A DNA stretch of 9,246 nucleotides from Deltaproteobacteria bacterium (GCA_026996955.1 JALWJV010000396.1:1-9246); one strand, 5' to 3'; shown: positions 1 through 6,000, counted from the first letter of the stretch. The notes: a model not told the origin generated them from the sequence alone. A program made the numbers and translations.

Positions 1-925
1 CAACAAAATAGAGTTCAGGATAGATCTTTTCGGATAGCTCAAAGGTGCGCACTGCCGGTGAGGCAGGCAGGTCAAGATTTTTTATGTCACTGTTTTTGTT
101 TGAAAAGATATATTTAAGAGCCTTGTTTGCCTCAGCCATGAGTTTTTTGCTGTTTTTTTCACGGAAAAAGTGGATGTCAGTGATTATTATCTTTTCCGGT
201 ATGATAAATTGCTGGCTTTTATCTTTATATATTGACTGGACAGCTTCTGGGCTGACCTTAATAAGGGGTAATATGTTTTTTGTGCATATTTGTTTGAAGA
301 GATAATCCCTGATAATCATTTTTTTCAAACCGGACTGGTTAAGACTGGTCTCATAAGTGGGGCTGTTTTCAGCTTGCATCTGATAGCGAAGCTTTGAGGT
401 TATTTTGCGTATTGTACCCGGGGGAATGTTTATTCCCTCCTTTTTGGCCTCCTGCACTGCAAGTTCTTCATCAATAAGCCGTTGCAGTGCTATGTCATGC
501 AGTAATTCTTCAGGGCATGATGTTGCATTGCACCCTGTGTTGTTGCCGGACATGACATTTTCAAATGATTCCAAAATTTCATCATTATCAAGTTTTTGGG
601 TCATGAATTTGATGGCTTCATTAAGACTGTCTTTTGATATGGGCACACCGTTAACAATGGCAGCCGCATCGGCAGGCAAATCTGCATGATTGCTTGAATC
701 AGGCGGTGCGAGAGTTTCATGGGTTCCATTTGCATTGTTATTATGCGTTTTTTGAGTTTTGGCATCCTGGTCAGTCATGCCTGCCTGTTGTCTGGGAGGT
801 AGGTCCGTTTTTTGGGCATGTAAATCAGCACCCCAGGTAAGGATTAGTGCTGTAACAAATGTCATAATCGCGCCCTTTGTTATCGCCCTGATTTTTGTGT
901 CAAGACAGGCAGGAAATGGATTCAT
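1..925 (-). CDS. SurA/PpiC-type periplasmic peptidyl-prolyl cis-trans isomerase, C-terminus outside window
   Basis: An open frame of 308 residues runs off the left edge without a stop, so only the N-terminal part is seen. Residues 11-37 look like a Sec signal peptide: basic n-region (K11, R13, K17), hydrophobic core MTFVTALILTWG, and a likely cleavage after LHA at 37. A hydrophilic Asn/Gln/Pro-rich linker (38-86) follows. The SurA_N-type segment spans about 87-215, opening with AAIVNGVPISKDSL and containing ALQRLIDEELAVQEAKKEGI. From about residue 243 the sequence PEKIIITDIHFF fits the beginning of a parvulin (PpiC) domain, cut by the edge. The family folds or escorts outer-membrane and secreted proteins in the periplasm. 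The start at 925 is preceded by GGAG (7 nt spacing); Met21 (ATG at 865) also has an AAGGG and is an alternative. A Cys pair (C132, C137) could form a disulfide. Family assignment is fairly sure; orthology to SurA itself is not. Confidence 0.8.
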   Translation of the reverse strand, partial: MNPFPACLDTKIRAITKGAIMTFVTALILTWGADLHAQKTDLPPRQQAGMTDQDAKTQKTHNNNANGTHETLAPPDSSNHADLPADAAAIVNGVPISKDSLNEAIKFMTQKLDNDEILESFENVMSGNNTGCNATSCPEELLHDIALQRLIDEELAVQEAKKEGINIPPGTIRKITSKLRYQMQAENSPTYETSLNQSGLKKMIIRDYLFKQICTKNILPLIKVSPEAVQSIYKDKSQQFIIPEKIIITDIHFFREKNSKKLMAEANKALKYIFSNKNSDIKNLDLPASPAVRTFELSEKIYPELYFV

Positions 926-1014
926 AATGCTTCTCCACATATGATTTGCTCTTTGTAACACCTTTTAATGGGCAGATGTCCCATATTCAGGTATTTTACA
1001 TTAGTCGTAAAGGG

Positions 1015-1036
1015 AAAAACAGGAAAAACTGTTTTT
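1015..1036. repeat. AT-rich inverted repeat upstream of a promoter
   Basis: AAAAACAG (1015-1022) pairs perfectly with CTGTTTTT (1029-1036) across a 6-nt loop, and a T-run continues to 1038. It lies directly upstream of the proposed -35 box at 1041. It could be an operator or a weak transcript end, but the stem has only two G-C pairs, so it is a weak terminator at best. Confidence 0.35.
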
Positions 1037-1040
1037 TTAA

Positions 1041-1069
1041 TTGACCCCAGGACAATGTGTACTTATGTT
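1041..1069 (+). promoter_or_regulatory. Candidate sigma70-type promoter for the FKBP gene
   Basis: TTGACC (1041-1046, five of six consensus bases) and TATGTT (1064-1069, four of six) are separated by 17 bases. This would put transcription start near 1076 and leave a leader of about 155 nt before the FKBP start codon. It is read by eye only, and such matches occur by chance. Confidence 0.35.
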
Positions 1070-1230
1070 TAATGAACCGTCTGGTATCAGCTCCAGTGCA
1101 GTGACATTCAGTTTGGGCTTGCATTATGGCCCGGCGCCAGGGTCTGCTGATATGGCGGTACAGTTATATTGGCCGCATGCATATGAGATTATGCAATGTA
1201 ACGGCAAAAAATAAAAGGAGCTTTTTTTAA

Positions 1231-1749
1231 ATGAAGATTCAGGACAAAAGTTACGTAGCAATCCAATACACCCTCACTCTGGATTCCGGAGAAACCATTG
1301 ATCAGTCCGGTGATACCCCTTTCAGTTTTATACTTGGCACCGGACAGGTGATACCCGGTCTTGAGCGTGGGCTTTTGAACAGGGAAAAGGGTGAAAAGCT
1401 TCAGCTTACCATTGCACCTGCAGATGGATACGGTGAGTTCAGAGAGGATATGCTTCGCGACATCCCCAGGTCCCAGTTCCCGCAGGGTATGGAACTTAAG
1501 GCAGGTATGCCCTTTGAGGCACAGTCTCCCCAGGGGCCATTACGTTTTACCATCAAAGAGGTCACAGATGACAATGTGGTCGCTGACTTCAATCATCCCC
1601 TTGCAGGTCAGACCCTTCACTTTGATATCACCATCTCTGATGTAAGGGAGCCTACTGCAGAAGATATGATGAGCTGCATGCCTGGCGGCTCATGCGGATG
1701 TGATACAAATACAAGCGGTTCCTGCGGCGGCTGCGCAGGCGGCTGTTAA
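1231..1749 (+). CDS. slyD: SlyD-like FKBP-type peptidyl-prolyl isomerase with Cys-rich metal-binding tail
   Basis: This 172-residue protein has the split architecture of SlyD. The FKBP core occupies about 1-69 (VAIQYTLTLDSGETIDQS, then FILGTGQVIPGLERGL and ADGYGE). An insert-in-flap chaperone domain covers about 70-120, and the core resumes with NHPLAGQTLHFDITI (121-135), a SlyD hallmark. The tail (149-172) is Gly/Cys-rich with six cysteines (C149, C155, C157, C165, C168, C172) and no histidine, unlike the His-rich tail of enterobacterial SlyD. The family catalyses prolyl isomerisation, chaperones proteins and, through the tail, binds nickel or zinc, feeding hydrogenase maturation in E. coli. 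That last role is only inference here. There is no signal peptide, so it is probably cytosolic. AAGGAG (1215-1220) lies 10 nt before the ATG. It appears monocistronic, closed by the terminator at 1786. The symbol is by family resemblance. Confidence 0.9.
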   Translation: MKIQDKSYVAIQYTLTLDSGETIDQSGDTPFSFILGTGQVIPGLERGLLNREKGEKLQLTIAPADGYGEFREDMLRDIPRSQFPQGMELKAGMPFEAQSPQGPLRFTIKEVTDDNVVADFNHPLAGQTLHFDITISDVREPTAEDMMSCMPGGSCGCDTNTSGSCGGCAGGC

Positions 1750-1785
1750 TAACATACGGCCTGCAGCCTGCTTGCTGATAAATAT

Positions 1786-1811
1786 AAAGCGGCCAATTGG
1801 CCGCTTTTTTT
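1786..1811 (+). terminator. Intrinsic terminator after the FKBP gene
   Basis: AAAGCGGCC (1786-1794), loop AATT (1795-1798) and GGCCGCTTT (1799-1807) form a perfect 9-bp stem with a GC-rich core. It runs straight into seven T residues (1805-1811), 37 nt after the stop codon. This is a textbook rho-independent terminator for rightward transcription. The opposite strand has a poorer T-run, so it is weaker leftward. Confidence 0.92.
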
Positions 1812-1819
1812 ATTTGCAT

Positions 1820-2123
1820 CTTGTTTTGGAATTTTTGTATCTATTCAGCGTGGTAAATGGCCTTGTTTTGGAGTGACTTTGAATAATTTCGTAGTTTTTC
1901 TTGGCGAAGCGCAGCCACAAAATCGCGTCTGTTTGAGCGAGGTACGAGCGAGTTTCGCGATTTTGGCGGAGCAAGCCTTAGAAAAACAAGAAATTGTTCA
2001 CCGGAACGGAAAAACAAGGCCATTTGCCAACTTTCATAAATAAATACGCTGAACATTTACGAATTTTTTTCGTAAATGGTCCTGTTTCTCCGTCTGGTGG
2101 AAGGTCCGTCACTCCAAAACAAG
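1820..2123. repeat. Large composite palindromic element (MITE- or BIME-like), non-coding
   Basis: The whole gap between the FKBP terminator and the glycosyltransferase stop is built of nested inverted repeats. The outermost are CTTGTTTTGGA (1820-1830) and its exact complement at 2113-2123. A second copy, CTTGTTTTGGAGTGAC (1862-1877), matches exactly 16 inverted bases at 2108-2123. Inside these, TTCAGCGT (1844-1851) pairs with 2046-2053, AAATGGCCTTGTTTT (1855-1869) pairs 15/15 with 2011-2025, and AAAATCGCG (1919-1927) pairs 9/9 with 1956-1964. The arms between are imperfectly complementary. The innermost loop carries a direct repeat GAGCGAG-GTAC-GAGCGAG (1935-1952). GTAAATGGCCTTGTTT (1853-1868) recurs directly at 2072-2087 with two changes. 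I see no target-site duplication and no coding capacity. It could be a non-autonomous mobile element, a REP/BIME-type repeat or a transcript-end structure. Confidence 0.8.
2054..2078. repeat. Perfect 10-bp hairpin within the right part of the palindromic element
   Basis: CATTTACGAA (2054-2063), loop TTTTT and TTCGTAAATG (2069-2078) form an uninterrupted stem. It lies just outside the TTCAGCGT/ACGCTGAA pair. Neither strand has a T-run after it, so it is not a canonical terminator for the glycosyltransferase gene that ends at 2130. Confidence 0.7.
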
Positions 2124-2129
2124 AACTTT

Positions 2130-3320
2130 TCATGGCGCTGTATAGATTCCTTGTTTTTCCATCTTGAATTCACGAATGACTTTCCTGAATGTGGCATCGT
2201 ACTCAGGTGCGGCATTATCCCAGGAAAATTTACTGATATGCGCCTGGAGTTTTTTTATCACCTCCTGTCGGTAAAGCCTTCTTTCCCTGTGATTCCAGAG
2301 TAGCATTTCCTCTCTGAGCCTTTTATAAAACTCCTCATCACCATTATACAGGATATCCTTGTGGCACAAAGGATTGATTATCTCAGGATAGGCAACTCTG
2401 TCGGGTATTATCGGAAAGCAGCCGCAGTAAATTGCTTCGCATACGCTTACTCCAAAGAAATCATGCCTTGATGTAACAGGCAGGAGAGTGCCCTGGTTAA
2501 GCCAGCTGGCATACTCCCTGTGGTCCTTTACAAACCCTGAATGGAGTATTTTTCTGCCGAGTTTCTCTTCAGCTTTTATAAATTCTTGTGGTCTCTGCCT
2601 GAAGTTTTCTCCAAGAAGAATGAGCCTGAATGCAAATCCTTCTTCATCAAGCCTGAACAGCGCATTAAAGAAGGCTCCAGGGTTTTTATCGTGTTCCCAT
2701 CTGTGGTTCCAGATTATTATCGGGATATGGTCAGGGCTGTGAATGCAATCTGCTGATCCTTGCTCGCCTGGTTGGAAATTAAAATCGGAAAAGTCTATTC
2801 CAAGGTGCAGGCATGAACACTTCTGTTTCAAGGTTTCAATACTGTCCGGCTGGTTAAAATCCGGAAAGTGCCTCAGCATCTTTTTGGCTCCTTGCAGAAA
2901 TGTCAGCATGTTGTATCTGGAGTTGAAAAACACATGGTCAGCAGCAAGGGCTGAGACAAAGTTGATAAAACAGTAGTGCATGTCTCTGCCCTTAAGTATG
3001 TCCCGGTCTGTTTCCTGCCAGGGATATGCAAACTGATTTTCATGAAAGTACATTACTGCGGGGATATCCCATGTAATATCCCTGGTCAGGGCGAGAAATG
3101 AAGACAGGTCCAGCATGCTAGTTGCAATGATGAGGTCAGGCCTGGTATTCCTGGCGCGGAATTCTTCAGCCAAAGTTATGGCGCCTCCATGCATTCTCCA
3201 TTTCCAGAATCGCCCAGGCATGTGGATTATATCAACTTTGAAGGCGGAATGGGCACGGTAACCCTCTGCCCACGATCTGTGGGAGCCGGTGAAGTATGGC
3301 TCAAGTATGGTGAGATTCAT
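2130..3320 (-). CDS. DUF3524 / tRNA-queuosine alpha-mannosyltransferase-like glycosyltransferase
   Basis: The protein has 396 residues from the chosen start. It reads along its length like the GTDC1/QTMAN family. The N-terminal DUF3524 motifs are ILEPYFTGSHRSW (5-17), MPGRFWKWRMHGG (34-46), TSMLDLSSFLAL (68-79), YFHENQFAYPW (91-101) and FVSALAADHVFFNS (121-134). A GT-B C-terminal half follows, with IIWNHRWEHDKNPGAFFNAL (202-221), LLGENF (235-240) and HDFFGVSVCEAIYCGCFPIIPDR (286-308). The usual E-x7-E is D287-x7-E295. The vertebrate enzyme uses GDP-mannose to mannosylate queuosine in tRNA-Asp; whether bacterial members do so is not established to my knowledge. The frame stays open upstream to an ATG at 3401, but the family begins at MNLTILEPYF, so I start at 3320. 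No clear Shine-Dalgarno precedes it. The start codon overlaps that of the divergent Smr gene by two bases, and the 3' end faces the 1820-2123 palindrome. Confidence 0.85.
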   Translation of the reverse strand: MNLTILEPYFTGSHRSWAEGYRAHSAFKVDIIHMPGRFWKWRMHGGAITLAEEFRARNTRPDLIIATSMLDLSSFLALTRDITWDIPAVMYFHENQFAYPWQETDRDILKGRDMHYCFINFVSALAADHVFFNSRYNMLTFLQGAKKMLRHFPDFNQPDSIETLKQKCSCLHLGIDFSDFNFQPGEQGSADCIHSPDHIPIIIWNHRWEHDKNPGAFFNALFRLDEEGFAFRLILLGENFRQRPQEFIKAEEKLGRKILHSGFVKDHREYASWLNQGTLLPVTSRHDFFGVSVCEAIYCGCFPIIPDRVAYPEIINPLCHKDILYNGDEEFYKRLREEMLLWNHRERRLYRQEVIKKLQAHISKFSWDNAAPEYDATFRKVIREFKMEKQGIYTAP

Positions 3321-3645
3321 GGTTTTTAATAAAAGACAGCAGCAAGACGGCGTGTCTGAAGATGCGTCATACCACGATTTGGAACCGATAGAGGTCCCCA
3401 TTGACGGAATACTTGATCTTCACACCTTTAACCCAGGGGAGGTCTCATCCCTTGTTCGTGAATATCTTGTTGAGTGCCGCAGGGCAGGTATCACAGAGGT
3501 AAAGATAATTCATGGAAAGGGCAGGGGGATTCTCAGAAGGTCTGTCCATTCAGTGCTTGAACGTATTGAATTTGTCCATTCGTGGAGGCTTGCTCCACCG
3601 GAAAATGGTCATTGGGGAGCAACCATAGTGCATCTTGACAATTAG
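3319..3645 (+). CDS. Small Smr-domain protein (MutS2 C-terminal type), putative nuclease
   Basis: This 108-residue protein is essentially a single Smr domain after a roughly 20-residue polar leader. The visible motifs are ILDLHTFNPGEV (31-42, the conserved DLH), VKIIHGKGRGILR (61-73, the HGKG-G-LR signature) and GHWGATIVHL (97-106, the GAT motif). Smr domains occur at the C-terminus of MutS2 and as stand-alone proteins; characterised ones nick or cleave DNA or RNA. The substrate here is unknown. Upstream in-frame starts exist (GTG 3289, ATG 3307). I prefer 3319 because it has a GGTGAG about 4 nt ahead and avoids deep overlap with the glycosyltransferase. Start confidence is moderate. No T-rich terminator follows; a bulged stem (about 3631-3672) overlaps the stop codon. 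Confidence 0.82.
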   Translation: MVFNKRQQQDGVSEDASYHDLEPIEVPIDGILDLHTFNPGEVSSLVREYLVECRRAGITEVKIIHGKGRGILRRSVHSVLERIEFVHSWRLAPPENGHWGATIVHLDN

Positions 3646-3753
3646 GCCTCATATGCGGCTATTCAAGATTGTCACTTGAGCACGCAATCGTATAAACTTC
3701 AGAAGCCCGTGTTTGTTCCTGTGGTGTGCCTGCTCTGAAATAACCGTTACCTA

Positions 3754-3953
3754 TATTGAGCGTTTCAAAAACTGGAAAATTGTTTTTTCAACGAAATTAA
3801 TAGGAGTTGTATCGATTATAGCTTTCCAGTTTTGAAACCCTTCGGGATTGCCGTATTTACTGCATCTCCTTTGTCAGAGGAATTCCCATATAGCTGACTA
3901 TTATGGGAAATTCCTCTTTCGCGGATATACAGCAAATCCGACAATCGCTCAAT
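3754..3953. repeat. Second large nested palindrome (branched inverted repeat), non-coding
   Basis: This fills most of the gap between the convergent Smr and Cys-rich genes. The outer pair is ATTGAGCG (3755-3762) with its exact complement at 3946-3953. A long inner stem pairs 3847-3890 with 3902-3945, with about three quarters of positions matching; the best part, AGAGGAATTCCCATA at 3876-3890, has one single-base gap. Inserted into the left arm is a complete hairpin: TTTCAAAAACTGGAAA (3763-3778) against TTTCCAGTTTTGAAA (3823-3837), differing by one A. It is followed by a mini stem CCCTTCGGG (3838-3846). Single-stranded, this would fold as a three-way junction. The edge TATTGAGCGT resembles TATTCAGCGT at 1842-1851 of the other palindrome. 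I see no ORF and no target duplication. Nothing else of note lies in 3646-3753. Confidence 0.8.
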
Positions 3954-3963
3954 CTAGGCTTTA

Positions 3964-4218
3964 CTACCCTGTCTTGGCCCTGTGAATTATTTCAAGTATT
4001 GTTGTAACCCGTGACTTGTGGCCCTGGAATGCCGCCTTTAACTGGTCTTCGGAGTAATTTTCTGCAAGAAATTCCATTATTGGGAACTCATCAAACCAGC
4101 AGTCCACAATCTTCCTGCACGGCAGCTCATCGTTATAAGCAGTGCGGCAATATCTGAAGGGCAGTCTGTGCCCAAGCATGCGGCAATAGCCTTCTTTTTT
4201 ATCATACTGGTCTTTCAT
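3964..4218 (-). CDS. Small conserved-looking Cys-rich protein of unknown function
   Basis: This 84-residue soluble protein has a strong Shine-Dalgarno (AAGGA, 6 nt before the ATG), which supports it as a real gene. Cysteines at 12, 24, 34 and 40 (C-x11-C-x9-C-x5-C), plus H17, fall in the first half: CRMLGHRLPFRYCR, then LPCRKIVDCWFDEFPI. The second half (about 50-84) looks helical and charged. Clustered cysteines with few other hydrophobic features suggest a zinc or iron-sulfur site; this is inference, and I do not recognise a named family. There is no signal peptide and no membrane segment. It is transcribed alone and divergently from gpmI, 259 bp away, and its 3' end lies 11 bases from the palindrome at 3754-3953. 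Confidence 0.75.
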   Translation of the reverse strand: MKDQYDKKEGYCRMLGHRLPFRYCRTAYNDELPCRKIVDCWFDEFPIMEFLAENYSEDQLKAAFQGHKSRVTTILEIIHRAKTG

Positions 4219-4237
4219 ATTTTTTCCTTAGTTCATG

Positions 4238-4264
4238 AAAATAGGCAATGATTGAGGATGTCAA
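4238..4264 (-). promoter_or_regulatory. Candidate promoter of the small Cys-rich gene
   Basis: Read on the minus strand, a perfect TTGACA (4264-4259) is followed after 15 bases by TATTTT (4243-4238). Transcription would start near 4231, just ahead of the AAGGA ribosome site at 4229-4225. The spacer is shorter than the usual 16-18, which lowers confidence. Confidence 0.35.
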
Positions 4265-4308
4265 CCTTCATGTACCGGTAAGCCCTGTTCCTGTGGGATT
4301 ATCTTTGG

Positions 4309-4337
4309 AGATCAATCATAATACCAAGTTTTGATCT
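4309..4337. repeat. 7-bp inverted repeat in the gpmI upstream region
   Basis: AGATCAA (4309-4315) and TTGATCT (4331-4337) are exact complements with a 15-nt spacer, in the gap between the Cys-rich gene and gpmI. It could be an operator or a leader hairpin, or chance. A second weak stem, GGAATAT/ATATTTCC, lies at 4375-4395. A TAATAT at 4419-4424 might be a -10 box for gpmI, but I find no convincing -35. Confidence 0.3.
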
Positions 4338-4477
4338 ATGCCATGCCCTGATACAAAAACAGCCTGCGGCAACGGGAATATTTTATGATATTTCCTGTAT
4401 TTTGTTGCTTTTTCGCGTTAATATAGGGGGCAGTATCAAATTTGGTTTTTGAATAACATGCCAGGAGAGTACAAAAA

Positions 4478-5992
4478 ATGCAGAAAAAGGTCTTGATGAT
4501 AATTCGTGATGGTTGGGGTTGGCGTGATGAATGTACAGACAATGCAATATGCCAGGCACCGACCCCCAACTCGGACAGATATATGAAGGAGTATCCAAAT
4601 ACGCTGCTGGCTGCGTCAGGGCTGTCGGTAGGAGTTCCTGAGGGATATCAGGGGAACTCAGAGGTTGGACACATGACCATCGGGGCAGGACGAATCATAT
4701 TTCAGTCCCTTGTCCGCATCAACAAGGCCATCGCTGACGGTGATTTTTTCAAGAACAGGGCATTTTTAAGTGCCATAGAAAATTGCAGAAGCAGGGGAAC
4801 AGCGCTGCACATTGCAGGGCTTTTACAGACCCAGGGAGTACACAGCCATATTGACCACCTGTTTGCACTCCTTGATCTTTGCGCAAGAGAAAATTTCCAT
4901 GATGTCCTGGTACATGTAATAACCGATGGCAGGGACGCCCCGGTGACCGAAAGTGAGGTGCATATTGCAGCCCTGCAGAAAAAACTTTCTGACCTGGGCT
5001 TTGGAAAAATTGCCACTGTAAGCGGCAGGTTTTATGCAATGGACAGGGACCAGAGATGGGACAGGACAAAAAAGGCCTATGACTGCATTGTAAAAGCCCT
5101 GTGTGATGAGAGATTTTCTGACGCCCTGGAACTGGTAAAGACATGCCATGCCGCAGATGAGATGGATGAGTTTATTGTTCCAAGGGCTGCTCAGTGGTAC
5201 AAGGGCATTCAGGCAGGAGACAGCTTTATATTCTTTAATTTCCGTACAGACAGGACAAGACAGCTTACCAGGGCAATGATTGATGAAGATTTTCCCGGGT
5301 GGGAACGCAAGCCCCTGGATGTTTTCTTTGTTGCCATGACTCAGTTTTATGCTGGCATGAATGCAAGGGTGGCATTTGAGGAGCAGGAGCTTCATAATCT
5401 TCTTGGGGAGGTTATAAGCCGCTCTGGCATGAAACAGCTCAGAATAAGTGAGACTGAGAAATATGCCCATGTGACGTTCTTTTTTAATGGGCAGAGAGAG
5501 GAGCCATTTCCAGGCGAGGACAGGGTGCTCATCAACTCCCCCAAGGTAAAGACCTATGATTTGAAACCTGAAATGAGTGTTTTTGAGATAAGGGACAGGC
5601 TGGTTGATGAGATACGGTCAGGAAAATACTCGTTTATTGTGACCAATCTTGTAAACGGCGATATGGTTGGGCATACCGGAATTCCAGAGGCAATCATGAA
5701 GGCGGTAAGCGCTGTGGATCAGGCTTTGGGTGATATTGTAGAGGCTGGCCTTTCAGAAGGGTATGATATCCTGGTGCTTGCAGATCACGGTAATGCAGAG
5801 GATCAGACACCGGAGTGGCGTACCAGCCATACCACCAATCCTGTGCCGTTTATTCTCATATCCTCTGATGAGGGCCTGCGTAATGCAAGGCTTGTCCAGG
5901 GCAGGGGGCTTGCCGATGTTGCACCTACGGTCCTTGCCATATTTGGAATGGATAAGCCTGTTGAGATGACAGGGGAGTCATTATTACACTGA
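4478..5992 (+). CDS. gpmI: 2,3-bisphosphoglycerate-independent phosphoglycerate mutase
   Basis: This 504-residue protein has the usual length of the cofactor-independent enzyme, an alkaline-phosphatase-superfamily metalloenzyme that interconverts 3- and 2-phosphoglycerate in cytosolic glycolysis and gluconeogenesis. The motifs are complete: DGWG with metal ligand D11; GNSEVGHMTIGAGR with the phosphorylated S61; GVHSHIDHL with H122; DGRDAP; SGRFYAMDRDQRWDR; and FFNFRTDRTRQ. Metal ligands in the C-terminal half are D395 and H399 (NGDMVGHTG), D436 and H437 (ADHGNAE), and H451 (TSHTTNPVPF). AGGAG (4463-4467) lies 10 nt before the ATG, fixing the start. It stands alone: a divergent gene upstream, and a converging operon 76 bp downstream. 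The sequence gives no reason to doubt activity. Confidence 0.97.
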   Translation: MQKKVLMIIRDGWGWRDECTDNAICQAPTPNSDRYMKEYPNTLLAASGLSVGVPEGYQGNSEVGHMTIGAGRIIFQSLVRINKAIADGDFFKNRAFLSAIENCRSRGTALHIAGLLQTQGVHSHIDHLFALLDLCARENFHDVLVHVITDGRDAPVTESEVHIAALQKKLSDLGFGKIATVSGRFYAMDRDQRWDRTKKAYDCIVKALCDERFSDALELVKTCHAADEMDEFIVPRAAQWYKGIQAGDSFIFFNFRTDRTRQLTRAMIDEDFPGWERKPLDVFFVAMTQFYAGMNARVAFEEQELHNLLGEVISRSGMKQLRISETEKYAHVTFFFNGQREEPFPGEDRVLINSPKVKTYDLKPEMSVFEIRDRLVDEIRSGKYSFIVTNLVNGDMVGHTGIPEAIMKAVSAVDQALGDIVEAGLSEGYDILVLADHGNAEDQTPEWRTSHTTNPVPFILISSDEGLRNARLVQGRGLADVAPTVLAIFGMDKPVEMTGESLLH

Positions 5993-6000
5993 GTTGTTTC

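Larger units (their letters stand above)
926..1230. other. Divergent intergenic region between the two isomerase genes
   Basis: About 305 bases with no credible gene; it must carry promoters for both flanking genes. Visible elements are a small hairpin ATGGG...CCCAT (968-984) in the leader of the minus-strand gene, an AT-rich inverted repeat AAAAACAG/CTGTTTTT (1015-1022 and 1029-1036), and a sigma70-like promoter facing right (1041-1069). The 1080-1210 stretch, probably the 5' leader of the FKBP gene, contains a short TGGC/GCCA stem around 1127-1139 but no riboswitch class that I recognise. Confidence 0.5.

Noticed and set aside
45..944. Plus-strand open frames of 61-94 codons at the left end
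   Set aside because: They are antisense to the long uninterrupted SurA-like minus-strand frame that has a signal peptide and SurA_N motifs.
1841..2056. 71-codon open frame on the minus strand inside the first palindrome
   Set aside because: It is made entirely of the inverted repeat arms and loop and has no ribosome site; it is best explained as a chance frame in a non-coding element.
1820..2123. Complete insertion sequence
   Set aside because: It has terminal inverted repeats but no transposase and no visible target-site duplication, so only a non-autonomous or REP-like element can be proposed.
2076..2303. 75-codon open frame on the plus strand
   Set aside because: Runs antisense into the 3' end of the glycosyltransferase gene, which has clear family motifs; its own product resembles nothing.
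3321..3401. 27-residue N-terminal extension of the glycosyltransferase (ATG at 3401)
   Set aside because: The family starts at the ILEPYF-type strand, the extension is antisense to the Smr gene and has no ribosome site.
1820..3953. CRISPR array or tandem repeat array
   Set aside because: The repeats are inverted and nested, not evenly spaced direct repeats with unique spacers, and no cas gene is near.
4396..4424. gpmI promoter around TAATAT (4419-4424)
   Set aside because: No acceptable -35 box at 15-18 bases upstream; left out as a feature.
4823..5470. 215-codon open frame antisense to gpmI
   Set aside because: gpmI is unmistakable on the other strand with all catalytic residues; the antisense product has no recognisable features.
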